Below, piece after piece: positions 21,844-33,429 of a DNA stretch of 64,000 bases. The DNA comes from Gremmenia infestans. Its lineage: Eukaryota > Ascomycota > Leotiomycetes > Helotiales > Hamatocanthoscyphaceae. The translations under genes and the position numbers were made by a program. The notes under the pieces are model-generated. The model was not told the origin of the DNA and searched no databases. It saw nothing but the letters and a program-made list of their open reading frames with translations. The DNA lies in the NCBI GenBank assembly GCA_032629725.1, contig JAFEVB010000014.1, positions 124,001 through 188,000 on the forward strand, given 5' to 3'. Numbering within the stretch: position 1 is the stretch's first letter; each line of letters opens with the position of its first letter.

Positions 21844-23483
21844 TTACGCATCCCCAATCTTCTCTTCGTTCTCGATCATTGCTTGCGCAACCATGCGGCG
21901 TTGAACTTTGCCGGTCGCAGTCTTCGGCATAGTGGCCGTAAAGTACAGCTAGGAATCAAACTTTCAGCGATATCAACTATTCACATGATGTATGGAAAAG
22001 ACTTACGCGCTTAGGTATCTTGAACTTTGCTGCCCTTTCTGAGAACCAAGCTAGTAATTCATCAGCCGGACAAACCTCGCCTGCTTCCAAAGCTACCGCT
22101 ACGGCCACATTCTGGCCATAAAGCTCGTCGTCAATGGCGAAGCAAACCGCTTCCGCCACTTTCGGATGTTGTGCGAATAAATTGTCGATCTCGATAGGAC
22201 TTATTTTTTCTCCTCCTTTATTGATAAGTTCTTTTATTCGACCCGTGAGAGTAAGGTAACCATCCTTGTCGACAAAACCTTGATCCCCTGTACGAAAATA
22301 CCCTGTCTTGGTAAAAGGAGACGCAATACCTTCGCCAAGATAGCCAGATGTGACATTCGCACCCTGAATACAAACCTCTCCGATTCGCCCCTGGGCAAGA
22401 GCGTCGCCATCATCATCCATAATCTGAAGTTCGACGCCCTGAGGAATTCCGACAGACCCAGATTTTCGTACTAAAGGTGGGAGCGGGTTGGATGTCATCT
22501 GATGCGAGGCTTCAGTCATTGCATAGGCTTCGACAACTGGTGCACCCATCACTGTTTCTAATTGGGTATATACGATTGGGGATAGTGGCGAAGAACAAGA
22601 TCGTATGAAGCGAATCTTGGGCATCGGCGATGGAAGAGTATTCCTTAGCAGAATTTGGTGTATTGTCGGCACAGCAGTATACCAATTTGCGCCATGCTTT
22701 ATAAAATCGCGCCAGAATTCCGATGCTGAAAAGCGAGGTGGGATAATAATACTTCCGCCACTCATTAGTGGAGCAAGAAACCCAGATAGAAGGCCGTGAA
22801 CATGGAAAAGCGGCATGACCAGGAGTGTACGATCGACAATCGTCAAGTTGTATGTTGCTTGTATGTTGGCCATAGTTCGGCAGAGGTTTGCGTGTGTTAA
22901 TGGCACCTGTGAATTCTCAGCGACTGTGAGCTCTATTTATGACGAGTGACTCAAAACCAACAGCTTTAGGTCTTCCGGTAGTTCCTGATGTGTGGAGAAT
23001 AAGGGCAACATCTTTTTCGTTCGGTTTCTCTACTGCAGCTTTCTTTCGGTATCTATCCTCCCTTCCCAATCGAATCTCAACTTCGGCCCCATTCCAATGC
23101 ACCTCTGCAACCTCGGTGTTGCACTTCTTTGCTGCTCGAATTGCTTCTCCATTTTCAGCAATTGCTCCTTGTGGTACTAATACGATCGCAGCCTTTAAAT
23201 CCTCAAGGTAGAACTCAAACTCGTCTTGCTTGTAAGCTGGATTAAGCGGGGCGCAAATTGAACGTTGGAACGAAGTAGCCAAAAACATAATAACAAATTC
23301 GATTCTATTTGGGAAGGCAATTGCAACGGCATCTTTTGGTGCAATACCAATCGCTGCCAATTTTTCCTGGAACGACAAAACCTGTGTCAGAAGCTGTTTA
23401 TGGGATAGGCTTAGTTCCGGGGTAGAAGTGATCACTGCAGGATTGTCACTCCAAGAAGCTGAACAGTTGAAGAGAGTAGCCAT
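21844..23483 (-). CDS. Oxalyl-CoA synthetase-like AMP-dependent acyl-CoA ligase
   Basis: ANL-superfamily ligase related to yeast Pcs60/plant AAE3, which activates oxalate to oxalyl-CoA with ATP. Exons are 23483-22962, 22906-22007 and 21948-21844 (508 aa). Intron 1 has an unusual GTTGGT donor; intron 2 is GTAAGT-CTAG. The motifs in order are HTSGTTGRPK (phosphate loop, residues 163-172), YAMTEASHQM (adenine pocket), GYFRTGD, GRIKELINKGGEKISP (hinge) and PKTATGK with the catalytic Lys near 488. There is no obvious peroxisomal SKL-type tail. The oxalate assignment rests on overall resemblance plus the divergent oxalyl-CoA decarboxylase 436 bp away. Confidence 0.85.
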
Positions 23484-23919
23484 GCTGATCTTGTTTATAC
23501 GGTATGGTATCTTGACCTCGAGAGAAAATCATAAGGGAGGGTAATGGATGGTAGTTAACTTTTGAACACCCTGGGGTGCAACGAGCCTGTGACACCCTAA
23601 GTAATAGTCTTATTCGGTAGCATGGCACGGCTCGCTTACCACTCATGCCTTGCTCTGGAAGATCTGCAGTCAGACTGGCGCTCGAGGCCGTTCCTGCGGT
23701 CACCGAATAGTCCTTGCATGTCAAATGTGGTTAAGCGTTGAAAATCAACAGCTGAGTTTCCTCCAATCTACTTAGAGACCGCCAAGAGATCGCTCCATTG
23801 TCATTCGACACATTTCCACCTGTCTTTAACAAATCTTCGTCGCGAGAAACATTAAACAAGCTAACCAAGCAACACTATCTGATGAAGCTTTATAACAAGT
23901 AATCCTACTAAAATACACG
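23484..23919. promoter_or_regulatory. Shared divergent promoter of the oxalate gene pair
   Basis: 436 bp between the two divergent start codons. The arrangement allows common control, but I cannot identify a specific factor site. No ORF of note. Confidence 0.5.
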
Positions 23920-25768
23920 ATGGGTGAAATGAGAGACAATGATACTCCCAATCGAACAGGTGAGTGCCCTAGCCGTCTAGTTTCACTACCAAATATGAAT
24001 CATATCCTCATCGCCTCCAGTACCCACCCCAAAGCCATCTTCCACCGGTGCTACATTGATCGCGCAGACCCTCCAACACCTGGGTGTCAAGGTCATTTTT
24101 GGTCTTGTTGGAATTCCGGTAGTTCAGGTAGCGGAAGAAGCACTTCGTCTAGGTATAAGGTTCATAGCCTTCCGAAATGAACAAGCAGCCAGTTACGCTG
24201 CAACAGCCTACGGCTATCTTACCGGCCGACCAGGTGTTTGTCTTGTTGTTGGTGGTCCAGGTGTCCTTCATGCAATGGCCGGAATAGGGAATTCCTCTAT
24301 TAACCACTGGCCTATGCTACTTCTCGCTGGGTCGTGTGAAACACATCTAGTTGGAAAAGGAGCGTTTCAGGAGCTTGATGCGGTTTCTTTAATCTCTCCG
24401 TCTACAAAAATGGCCCTGCGATCTTCTCTGGGGAACATTTCTCAGTCTATTTACGATGCTTATCGTGTAGCTTGGTATGGTCGTGCAGGTACAGGCTTTG
24501 TGGATCTTCCTGCCGACATCATCCAGGGTGTACAGATGGGCGAGCAAACTCCCGCGAAGATAATTCCAGAGACTGGCCCTTTGTTCCCTCAACCGGAAAA
24601 GATCAAAACTGTTGCTGAGATAATCAAGCGTGCAAAATCCCCCCTTATTGTTGTCGGGAAAGGTGCAGCCTATTCTCGAGCCGAAAATGCTGTCCGTCAG
24701 CTTGTGGATGACACACAAATAGCCTTTCTACCTACACCTATGGGCAAAGGCGTTATTCCAGATTCTCATCCTTTGAACGCAGCATCAGCGCGATCTGCCG
24801 CCTTGAAAGGCGCTGATGTTGCAATTTTGCTTGGTGCCCGTTTGAACTGGATTCTTCATTTCGGGGACGAGCCAAAATGGAGCCCTGGCACGAAGTTCAT
24901 TCAGGTCGATATTTCACCTGAGGAAATTGGCAAAAACAATAACAGTGGCGTGGATCTCGGGATTCTAGGAGATATTGGTGCTGTGGCTTCCCAGCTCAGC
25001 TCCACGTTGCATGGTTGGAGTTATAGTAGTTCCTCGCCATACATGGAGTCGCTGAGAGTCAGTAAGGATAAAAATGAGCTCACGGCATTACGAAACTCCA
25101 AAATCGACACAATTCCAATGACATATTATCGCACTTTCGATGTAATCAGAGAGACCCTCCTTACACTGTCACCGCCACAAGATGGAGGAATTGTTTATGT
25201 CTCCGAGGGAGCCAATTCCATGGATATCTCACGTAGCATATTTCCTGTCGAACACCCTCGTCTTCGTCTCGACGCTGGTTCTCATGCCACAATGGGCGTG
25301 GGCCTTGGCTATGCCATCGCAGCTCATTGTGTTTACAACCTGTCAGAGCCCGGCCAGACCGATCTCTCTTCTTCCAGAAAGAAAATAGTCTGCATTGAAG
25401 GCGATTCAGCATTTGGATTCTCCATGGCAGAAGTCGAAACTATGGCCAGATATAAAATGGACATCTTGATTTTCGTAGTTAACAACGGCGGCATATATCG
25501 CGGAGACAGTAGCGATGCAGATGATTGGCTCAAGCTTCAGACAAAGAGCACAAATGGTATTCCCGGCGGACTACGAAGTACAGCACTAGGCTGGGAGGTT
25601 GGATACGAAAAAATGGCTCAGATGTGTGGTGGGAAGGGGTATTTGGTACGTTCGCCGGAGGAATTAGAGAGGGCTACAGAAGAAGGCTTCCATTCCAATG
25701 TTCCTGTGATCATCAACATTATCATTGAATCAGGTCATGCAAAGAAACTGGTACGTTATCGCCTATAA
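23920..25768 (+). CDS. Oxalyl-CoA decarboxylase-like ThDP enzyme
   Basis: Thiamine-diphosphate enzyme of the oxalyl-CoA decarboxylase/2-hydroxyacyl-CoA lyase group; the former converts oxalyl-CoA to formyl-CoA and CO2. Two exons, 23920-23959 and 24021-25768 (595 aa), with a 61-bp intron GTGAGT-CCAG. The N-terminal domain has GIPVVQVAEEA and RNEQAASYAATAYGYLTG, where the Glu near residue 65 is the cofactor-activating residue. The C-terminal ThDP motif runs from GDSAFGF (near 473) to VVNNGG. A 2-hydroxyacyl-CoA lyase cannot be ruled out from sequence alone, but pairing with the divergent CoA ligase favours oxalate breakdown. The C-terminus RYRL is not a canonical PTS1. Confidence 0.88.
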
Positions 25769-26815
25769 TAGGTTGAGTGTTGAGAGCTAATCGTATAAAA
25801 GGAATTCGCTTGGCAAAAGTCTGTAAAAGCAAAAGGCTAAAGTTGACATTGAAATGAGAAGTAAAGTTAAACTTTAGGTGAAACCAATGAGTGGGAGCAT
25901 TAAGGTTCGAGATGCCCCTTTCGAACCTTTGATGGTCAATTCTCTCTGCTTTTCCAATTCGTTTTTGGCTTCGGAACTTGAAGTTTATCTCAACTCATAA
26001 TTAGAGTTGGCAGGCATAGGGCAGAAAAGATAACATTACTACTACTTCTATAGTGTGATATATACCGAAATAACTCATCTTGCTAGTAATATTAGTATCC
26101 AACCTAGGTGTGAAACTGAGCTTTGCCTGAATAATTAAAAGTCTACAGAGTAATGTTATCCAATGAATTATCATCTAATAACTAATGCTAATGTATTTGC
26201 AGCATCATTTATAGCGTATTTTATCCTTCTCTCCAGCATTCATAGCCATCGACAGATCGCTAATTTACTCTAGCCGACGCTCAATACTTCCCCTGACATT
26301 ACGAACGCAGTTCTAGTACTGCTTGCATCTTCCGGCTTTTACAGTCGGACTTAATACTAAAAACATTAATTTCCTTATCTCCATTATACATGCATATTTC
26401 TAGGTTCTTTACTTCGATTGTCAGAGACAACTGCACCTGTCAGGTTACACATGTAAGAAAAACTGCAACTGTCAGAGACGGCCTGTCTGACCGATTTGTA
26501 GTACCGCAAACTAAGTAATTTCTGGGCATGCAAGCGAGGGAATGATAAGTTTGGACCGCAGTTTTAGAGAGGAACAATTGACGATTAGTCAGTCTACGAG
26601 TTTAATTTGCCCTGTTGTTAATTCTTAGTAACTTTTATATTGGTGTAGTCGCTTGGATATCACGTTATAGGGAACTTTTAGTGGGATTTCCTGATAATAT
26701 GAGATCCTGCCATTTCTTTTTTGCTCTATAGTGCGTGATCCTAACATAGTGATAACTTTCGCAAATACTATTATTCACCCTTGCTAGTAAAGGACAGCTC
26801 TCAGAGAAAGACATC
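25769..26815. other. Intergenic with a hairpin
   Basis: No gene. A perfect 9-bp inverted repeat (AAGGTTCGA at 25902-25910, TCGAACCTT at 25921-25929, loop 10) lies about 135 bp after the decarboxylase stop. It could be part of its 3' UTR. A phrase with CTGTCAG occurs twice near 26430 and 26470. Confidence 0.45.
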
Positions 26816-28252
26816 ATGACTCTCGAAGATTCAGAAGATTCAACAAACTTACAGAATAACGCTGCTTGGATACCACTTCCTCTAAGTCCTGAAGCCCCAC
26901 AGCTAATCAGTATGGCTGACCAGGGAAACAACACATTTGGGGAACCATCAGCTTTACCTCCACCTTTGAATGAAGAGGCGTTGATGAAAGACTCTTCTCA
27001 GACCTCTGATGCTTCTACGATTCTTGAAACAGAAGTCAAAGAAAGTATTCCTATTTTGGCCAGTTTGACAGAGCCGCCAGATGGGTTGAAAGCTCTCTCA
27101 GATGAAATTTCTCCAAATAACGTCTTAATGTTCAACGGAACCAAGCTTTACTCGGGATTTGAATCTCACGGTCCACCCTCATTCATCAAAGAGGCCACTA
27201 CTCCACCCAACGAGATTGAACCGATCATTCCAAAAGCTTATATCCCCTCCGAGATCACAGAAGCTCCTGTGATTACTCGTCAGAAGTCGAAGCGGGATGA
27301 AGGTCTACGAGCACTACGATGCCATTGCCACATCGCTGCACCACTTACCTATGATCCCACCGCCCCCGCCGCGACCCGTCTCCGCTACCTCATCAAATAC
27401 TCTGAGACCATCATCGACTGTCCAGGTGTCTACGACGGTCTATCGGCCCGCATTGCCATTGACGTTGGCTTTCCAGGCCTCTATATGACTGGAGCAGGAA
27501 CAACGGCCTCACGCCTCGGTGCTGCAGACCTAGGGATAGCACAGCTCCACGATATGCGTACCAACGCTGAGATGATCGCCAATCTAGTTCCCGATGGGCC
27601 ACCTCTGATCGCTGATATGGATACCGGCTATGGCGGCCCTATCGTCATTGCAAAAGCAGTCAAAGAATACCACGTAGCGGGTGTAGCAGCATTTCATATC
27701 GAGGACCAGATCATGCAGAAGCGATGCGGGCATTTGGCTGGCAAGGAAGTCGTGGATATAGAGACATATATCCAACGAATCAAAGCCTGCAAGGTTGCGG
27801 CCAAGAAGTTGCGATCCGATATTGTGATTATCGCGCGGACGGATGCGTTGCAGAGCCGGGGGTACGCTGAGTGTATTGAGCGTTTGCGTCGTGCAAGAGA
27901 CGTGGGTGCTGATATGGGTATTCTAGAAGGTTTTAGTAGTAAGGAGCAGGCGGCTCAGGCTGTCAAGGATCTCGCACCGTGGCCTTTGATGTTGAATAGT
28001 GTGGAAAATGGCGTTTCTCCGCGTATTACTACACAAGAGGCGCAGACGATGGGGTTTAGAGCGATTATATTTTCGTTTGCGGCGATTGCGGCGGCGTATG
28101 TGGAGGTGAAGAGAACGCTGCAGTTTTTGAGAGAAACTGGAACCACGGGCAGTAAGGTTACGCCGAAGCAGATTTTTGAAACCTGTGGGCTTAGCGAGTC
28201 GATAGAGATTGATGAGTTCGCAGGGGGAACTGCTTTCAAACAGGGAGTTTAG
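26816..28252 (+). CDS. Isocitrate lyase/PEP mutase superfamily enzyme, possible oxaloacetate hydrolase
   Basis: 478 aa, one exon. From about residue 190 it is a PEPM/ICL-type barrel: GVYDGLSARIA, then YMTGAGTTASRLG. The metal site DMDTGYGG is near 266 and the catalytic loop KRCGHL near 302. Then come IIARTDA and LNSVENG near 392. Members cleave or hydrolyse C-C bonds of 2-oxo or 2-hydroxy acids. Fungal oxaloacetate acetylhydrolase (oxalate plus acetate from oxaloacetate) and 2,3-dimethylmalate lyase-like proteins share this core. The Ser in LNSVENG may be the marker serine of oxaloacetate hydrolases, but I could not align it. The first 170-190 residues are acidic, Pro/Ser-rich and unusual for the family. 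The neighbouring oxalate genes make an oxalate role attractive. Confidence 0.82.
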   Translation: MTLEDSEDSTNLQNNAAWIPLPLSPEAPQLISMADQGNNTFGEPSALPPPLNEEALMKDSSQTSDASTILETEVKESIPILASLTEPPDGLKALSDEISPNNVLMFNGTKLYSGFESHGPPSFIKEATTPPNEIEPIIPKAYIPSEITEAPVITRQKSKRDEGLRALRCHCHIAAPLTYDPTAPAATRLRYLIKYSETIIDCPGVYDGLSARIAIDVGFPGLYMTGAGTTASRLGAADLGIAQLHDMRTNAEMIANLVPDGPPLIADMDTGYGGPIVIAKAVKEYHVAGVAAFHIEDQIMQKRCGHLAGKEVVDIETYIQRIKACKVAAKKLRSDIVIIARTDALQSRGYAECIERLRRARDVGADMGILEGFSSKEQAAQAVKDLAPWPLMLNSVENGVSPRITTQEAQTMGFRAIIFSFAAIAAAYVEVKRTLQFLRETGTTGSKVTPKQIFETCGLSESIEIDEFAGGTAFKQGV

Positions 28253-29038
28253 AGTATGGCATGGATAAATTGGCTTGTCTCCTGCTTGCGCCTGGTTTAT
28301 TTCTCGCTATAGAATATATATCTTAGTAAATGGAATCAAACATGGCAACATTATTCTACCGCTACCCCCTATATCATGTCACTGTGCTCTCATAAATTTC
28401 CCGCTAGATTGTCCAGCCTTGTATAATCTCACTTCCTAGCACTATAGACTTCCTCGATAGAGGTTCGCGATACGCGGTGTCAAATTATCATCGTTCCTTT
28501 GATTTTAATGTTGCCCGTGCGCTTTATAGCAGAAAATACTTTGATCCTTTGCAAAAGAGTAGCAACTGCGTAGTTAGCATGTATGCTTTAAGAACTAACA
28601 AATGGCACGTGTTTGTGATATTATGGATTAGAGCACTAGAGGTTCACTAAGGGGTGGCCTGTGCTTTTGAGGTTATTCCCAACTTCCAGTTTCTAGATAC
28701 TTAGGTTTTCTCTTTATATTTGTGTTGTTTAATAAAACTTTTGGATTGATGTTCTACCAAGCCGTGATCTTATGATTGAGTTCCAAAATCCAATACAACG
28801 GAGGAGACCTTGGCCTGATGAGTGTCTTCCTTACAGCAACATCACTTCCTTATCACAGGATCAGTTCCACTATGTTAAAGAAGTGGTTTGTGAGACGATT
28901 TACAGGACGGTAAGAGTTAGAAGATAGTTCACAAGAAACCATACTCCCCGAGGAATTTAAACTTGAAGATTCATATATGCCAGTTCATAATATTCTAGGC
29001 AGGTTATGCTTGGGCTAGGCCCGGCAGAATTTCCATTC
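28253..29038. other. Intergenic between convergent genes
   Basis: 3' flanks of the ICL-like gene (+) and the DUF3237 gene (-). AT-rich, no gene seen. Confidence 0.45.
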
Positions 29039-29633
29039 TCAGCTGCTACATAAGGGCCCCGACAAAACCTTACTCAACTGATAATTAATATACAACACCG
29101 TATCCTTATTATCGCTTGGCAACAACTGAATATTCGCCACATAAGTTGACTGCGTGAGCTCGCTGTACTTGCTCGTCGACTTTGCCTGAAAATTCCAAGT
29201 ACTGATTGTCCCAAGCTCGCCCCACTGCGTCGCCGTTGACCCGGTCGCATTCGTAAGAACATCCGCAACATGAGTGGTGTTTGAGAGAATACCAAGCCCA
29301 TTTACGCCAATGAATTCCCCGTCATCCGTTTTCAACAGACCGCGGGCAGCAAGATTATAGGGGCCGCCTACGCTGATGGTGTTAAAGTCGTCCATGTGCA
29401 CCACCGACGCGTTGAGCGTGAAGTTGGAGCCGGGTATGGAGGTGAGAGTTCCCTGAGCATTGCCATTGGCCATGAATCCTCCCGTACTGAGGGTGCCAAT
29501 GGGGTCTAGTGCGAATATGTTTAGCTGGAGAAGGGAATTGATCAGCTGATGAGATCTAAATTTGTAGAAGTCAGTTTGAACTCACCTTGAATACCAAAGC
29601 TGGTAGCAAAGTATTGAAGCCACACTGTACCAT
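29039..29633 (-). CDS. DUF3237 family protein
   Basis: Two exons, 29633-29586 and 29524-29039, with a 61-bp intron (GTGAGT, CCAG) give 177 aa. The N-terminus (CGFNTLLPALVFKLNIFAL) is hydrophobic and could be a weak signal peptide. The body is beta-rich with GGPYNLAARGLLKTDDGEFIG-type content and several N-x-S/T sites, ending in VLSGPLCSS. DUF3237 proteins are small beta-barrel-like proteins of unsettled function that often lie near secondary-metabolism genes in fungi. The family call rests on overall pattern, not on a search. Confidence 0.6.
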
Positions 29634-30700
29634 CTTGATCACTAGTAATAATGCTCTTCTTTGACTCGAGTTGTGTTCGTTGAGGCGATAGGATGGAAAC
29701 CTTTTACTAGAGCTCGCATTTATAAGTTGTGAATTCTAAAAGGTTCATTCTTGAGAAGTATTATGTCACATGTCTATAGAAGATGTCCCTACCAGGATTG
29801 TAAGATCATGTGTAGTACGTAAAAGAACGCCAAAACGATTTCTCTTTTCGTACCAGTTAGTGTCAAGAGAAAGCGCCACCCGAAGGAATCAGCGATAAGT
29901 GACGGACACGAGGCTTTCCCTTTCCTGGAAAGAGTCTAATCACGAACCGACTTTCAGCGAGTAAATAACAAGGGTACTGTTACAATCCTTTGGTGTCATT
30001 CCTTCGCGTGGAAAATGATAAGGTGAATATGATGCTCAGACGCCGACAGGCCAGAGAAGTTGTGGGGCATGCACGCCCAACAAACGACGCAGGGGAACGG
30101 AACCCTAGGACACTGTTCCGCTGCACCTCCGTACAGTATACATTCTTATATTGTGGGCTTCACCATGACTGCATGTCAGCTACAGGGGTCAACTCCACGT
30201 GTATTTACTGCCCGCTTGATGGGTTGATTAAATGAGGTACCTCTTGATATGACACGACATAAATTGCTCATAGCTAAAATGCATCTCGAATCACGGGAAT
30301 TCACATGCATATTAGAGAACCTGCATGGGAGATTTTAGTCATACTGCCACCCTTCATTGGCCAATATTTGCAGTTGGTATTGTGCTATATTTTTGCTTTC
30401 AACCAACTTGCCTTATGTCGCTTAACAATGGCATTTTGTTGTGTTGGTTGAGGCCTATTAAGCATATCTATTTCGCCGAAAAGCGGTTGTAGTTGAAACT
30501 CCATGTAAATTCCAAATACATAGGTTGATAGTTGTTTTATAGAATCCATTACGCAGGAAATTAAAACGCCCTTTGATTATGAATGTGATCCATCTTTGCC
30601 TTCAATTTACAGCCTTAACCATTGCATACATTCCCCTCCCGCCTGTGCTCAAGCTTCATTTATGTCCATTCAGAATTGTATACCAGACTCGGAAATGCTA
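29634..30700. other. Intergenic
   Basis: Upstream of the DUF3237 gene and downstream of the MFS transporter, both on the minus strand. Open frames here have no motifs. Nothing else noted. Confidence 0.45.
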
Positions 30701-32196
30701 TCACGCGCTTTCCCGACTTTCCACTTTAGGCTTATTATGCCTATGTGCCGCAACCAGAGGAACCGACAACAGAATCACCGCAGCAGCCATAACAGCTCCT
30801 GCAAAAGCTTGGGCGTGCACAAAGTACGCCGTGTTAACATCTGCCAAAGCCCCAGCGATTGGCGCTCCAATCAAGACACCCAAGGCGGCTACTGCCCAAC
30901 TCATACCTAGTCGAGCCCCGATAACATCAAGACTTGGGCTCAGCGTAGGATGCGCTGTACTAGCAGCAGGCGCAGTGACCAAAACACCAGATAGAAATCC
31001 CCACGCAATCGTCCACACCACCATCCCGGCTGTTGAGCGCACCGCGATCCAGCTGAATAGCAACAGGATTCCCACAGCGTCCCAGAAAATCAAGGTCTGG
31101 ATAGGGGTCACGCGTGCACCAAGGAGATATGGCAGCGTTCGACCAAAAAACGACGCCCCGTTTAGAATAGCAAGAAGGTAGAAGGCGAAATCAACGCTAG
31201 TACCGACCCTAACCCGTGCATATGTCGTGATGTAGAAAAGGGGGATATAATAAGCCAAGAATTGGAAGAAGAGCGCAATAACAAAAGTTCCGAATATAGG
31301 TTCCTTGAAAGCTCGAGGATCCATTACCATCCGCGCTTTTGGAGCTCGTTTCCCTGGTTTTCGGCACAAGATGATGAGAGTAGGAACCGACATACCCAAA
31401 TTGACAAACGCTATAGCTCGCACGGCCCATCCAAAGCCCGCTGTAGGTGTCAATCTGCGGAACATGATGGGGAAAATAATTCCTCCGATACTAGCGCCGG
31501 TAGAAGCGCACCCCAGTGCCAGGGGACGCCTAGTAGTGAACTTGGATGAGATGATGGCGAAGGCGGGGATATTAATAGCACCTGCTCCGAGACCTATGCA
31601 AAAGCCTTGCGCGAGAAGTACTTGATAGTACTTTGTTGAGAGAGATACCATGAACATCCCAAAAACGACCATGATGTGTCCAACTATCATCACAGGTCGA
31701 AGGTACCCACGATCAGTCAGTGGACCTGTGAGGACACCGGTGATGGTGACAAATGTCGATTGTACACTGCCAACCCATGAGAGCGTTGATGAAGAAGTCT
31801 CTGGTAATAGTTCTGTTCGATAGTATTCCAGGAACACACCAAAGGTGCTGGATATGCCCCTATGAAAGTCGTTAGAAATAAGATGATTTCAACATGAGAT
31901 GGCAAGGTAAGTTACCAAGAATTCGCGAAAATGAAAAAGCCGGCAACGACAAAAAGCCACGCCTCAATACCTCCATTGGGAGGCTGGGCTGGTGCTGGGG
32001 ATGGTTGAGCCCCTGCCGTCGTAGGTGCGGCATGGCGCTCTCCATCGATTACGCCTGGAGATTCTTCATTGCGGCTCTCTTTTTCCAAGCTGCCCGCCGA
32101 AACATCTAAGGGCCCCTTCTTCTCATTAGCGATAGAAAAAGATGTCAGCTCGACTCCTTAAACTGAATGACTAACCAGTTCTGTAGGAGAGGACAT
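30701..32196 (-). CDS. MFS transporter, monocarboxylate/MCH type
   Basis: Membrane transporter with about 12 predicted helices. Exon 1 (32196-32176) encodes MSSPTEL. Exon 2 runs from about 32121 (acceptor could also be 32118 or 32115) to 31916. Exon 3 is 31859-30701. The product is about 460 aa. A Pro/Ala-rich cytoplasmic N-terminus leads into the family signature PPNGGIEAWLFVVAGFF and FGVFLEYYRTELL, typical of fungal monocarboxylate/riboflavin-type permeases. The loop between helices 2 and 3 reads GPLTDRGYLRP. Substrate unknown. Its place beside the P450/PKS genes allows a role in exporting their product or importing a precursor, which is inference. Confidence 0.85.
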
Positions 32197-33429
32197 CTGG
32201 AGTTCGTTTGCGTTGGTGAACGGTGTTTTTTGGGTCGAAATTGGGCAGAATTCAAGCAGCTGAGCACTTGATCAATATGGGGTTGAAGAACGGTCTGCGG
32301 AGGGCTCAACGTCAATAGCCCATAACATTGCGATGCAGCTGATTACCATGACAGTTGCAGCAACCAGCTGATTCTTGAGATAGTAAGCATAATATTCCTC
32401 GCAGTTAGATAATACTTCTAGATACTGCTCGGGAGACAGTGACATAAACTAATGAGTGGTATTCATATAAAATCTGTCAGATTCACTAATTACTTCGTAC
32501 TTCATATTTTTGAGTACGAAGGTACGGAGCCTTCTCCGTGGTGTACGTATACGGAGTGCCGAGTTCTATTATGCCGCGCCAATAAGGATTAAGTCTCTGG
32601 TAAACGGAGCATGCGACTTTGAGGCGAAGTCTCCCCGGAGAACCCGTACGGAAGCTAAGAGCAGATAAGGTAAACTATGACCTGCAGGTGAGAAATGCTT
32701 AGTTTGATTAAGCCTAACGAGACGGAGTAGATAGTTCAAAGTATTCTTAAGCTGCTGATCAGTTCAAAGAAGGGTCATGCTTGCACCGGAATCAGTATCC
32801 ATGTATCCAGGATGTGGGCCGACGTTCCGCATATGTTCGTTTCACTTGTACTCGCCGTCTGACTGCATTCCGGCCCGCACTACACCTATGGAATATAGTA
32901 GTACCTCCGTAACCTTGCAGGTGCATCGTTCTGACTGCAGCCACGCGCTGCTGATTCTATCTCGCGTAGAGTTTACTTACTTTACATCGAAGATCTTCAG
33001 CTGACTGGCCATCTCGTCTAGAAGCCGGGATATGATACTCATGTACAGTTAATAAGACTTATGCATGGTCCATGGTTTTTGGAGATATACTTCGGACTTA
33101 CTGTTATTGCCGATGACAGCACAGGGTCGTTTCCTGACTGAATGACTGATGGAATTCTTCCAATGCTGTTCTTTGGAGTGTAGGTGCCGGAGTGAGACGT
33201 TCTATCGCATGTTTTAGATCAATCTTCATTCGCCAAGTCTGCAGAAGCACAAGACTTTGCCGGTCCATTTAGTCGTAGGTTGACTTCCATTAAGAAATGA
33301 CAAGCAAAATGCGAATTTGAAACTGGTTTTTTCAACCTCGTGTATTACCAAAACCGTAAAAAAGAACAATAAATCCCATGAAAGACGAGCAAATAATAAC
33401 ACCAAGAGAGAAGAATAAAAACCTGAAGC
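32197..33429. other. Intergenic, divergent transporter/P450 promoters
   Basis: About 1.2 kb between divergent starts. ACGGAG/CTCCGT words near 32525-32560 form short inverted pairs. No gene recognised. Confidence 0.45.

Noticed and set aside
32777..33004. 75-codon frame between the transporter and P450
   Set aside because: No motif and located in a divergent promoter.
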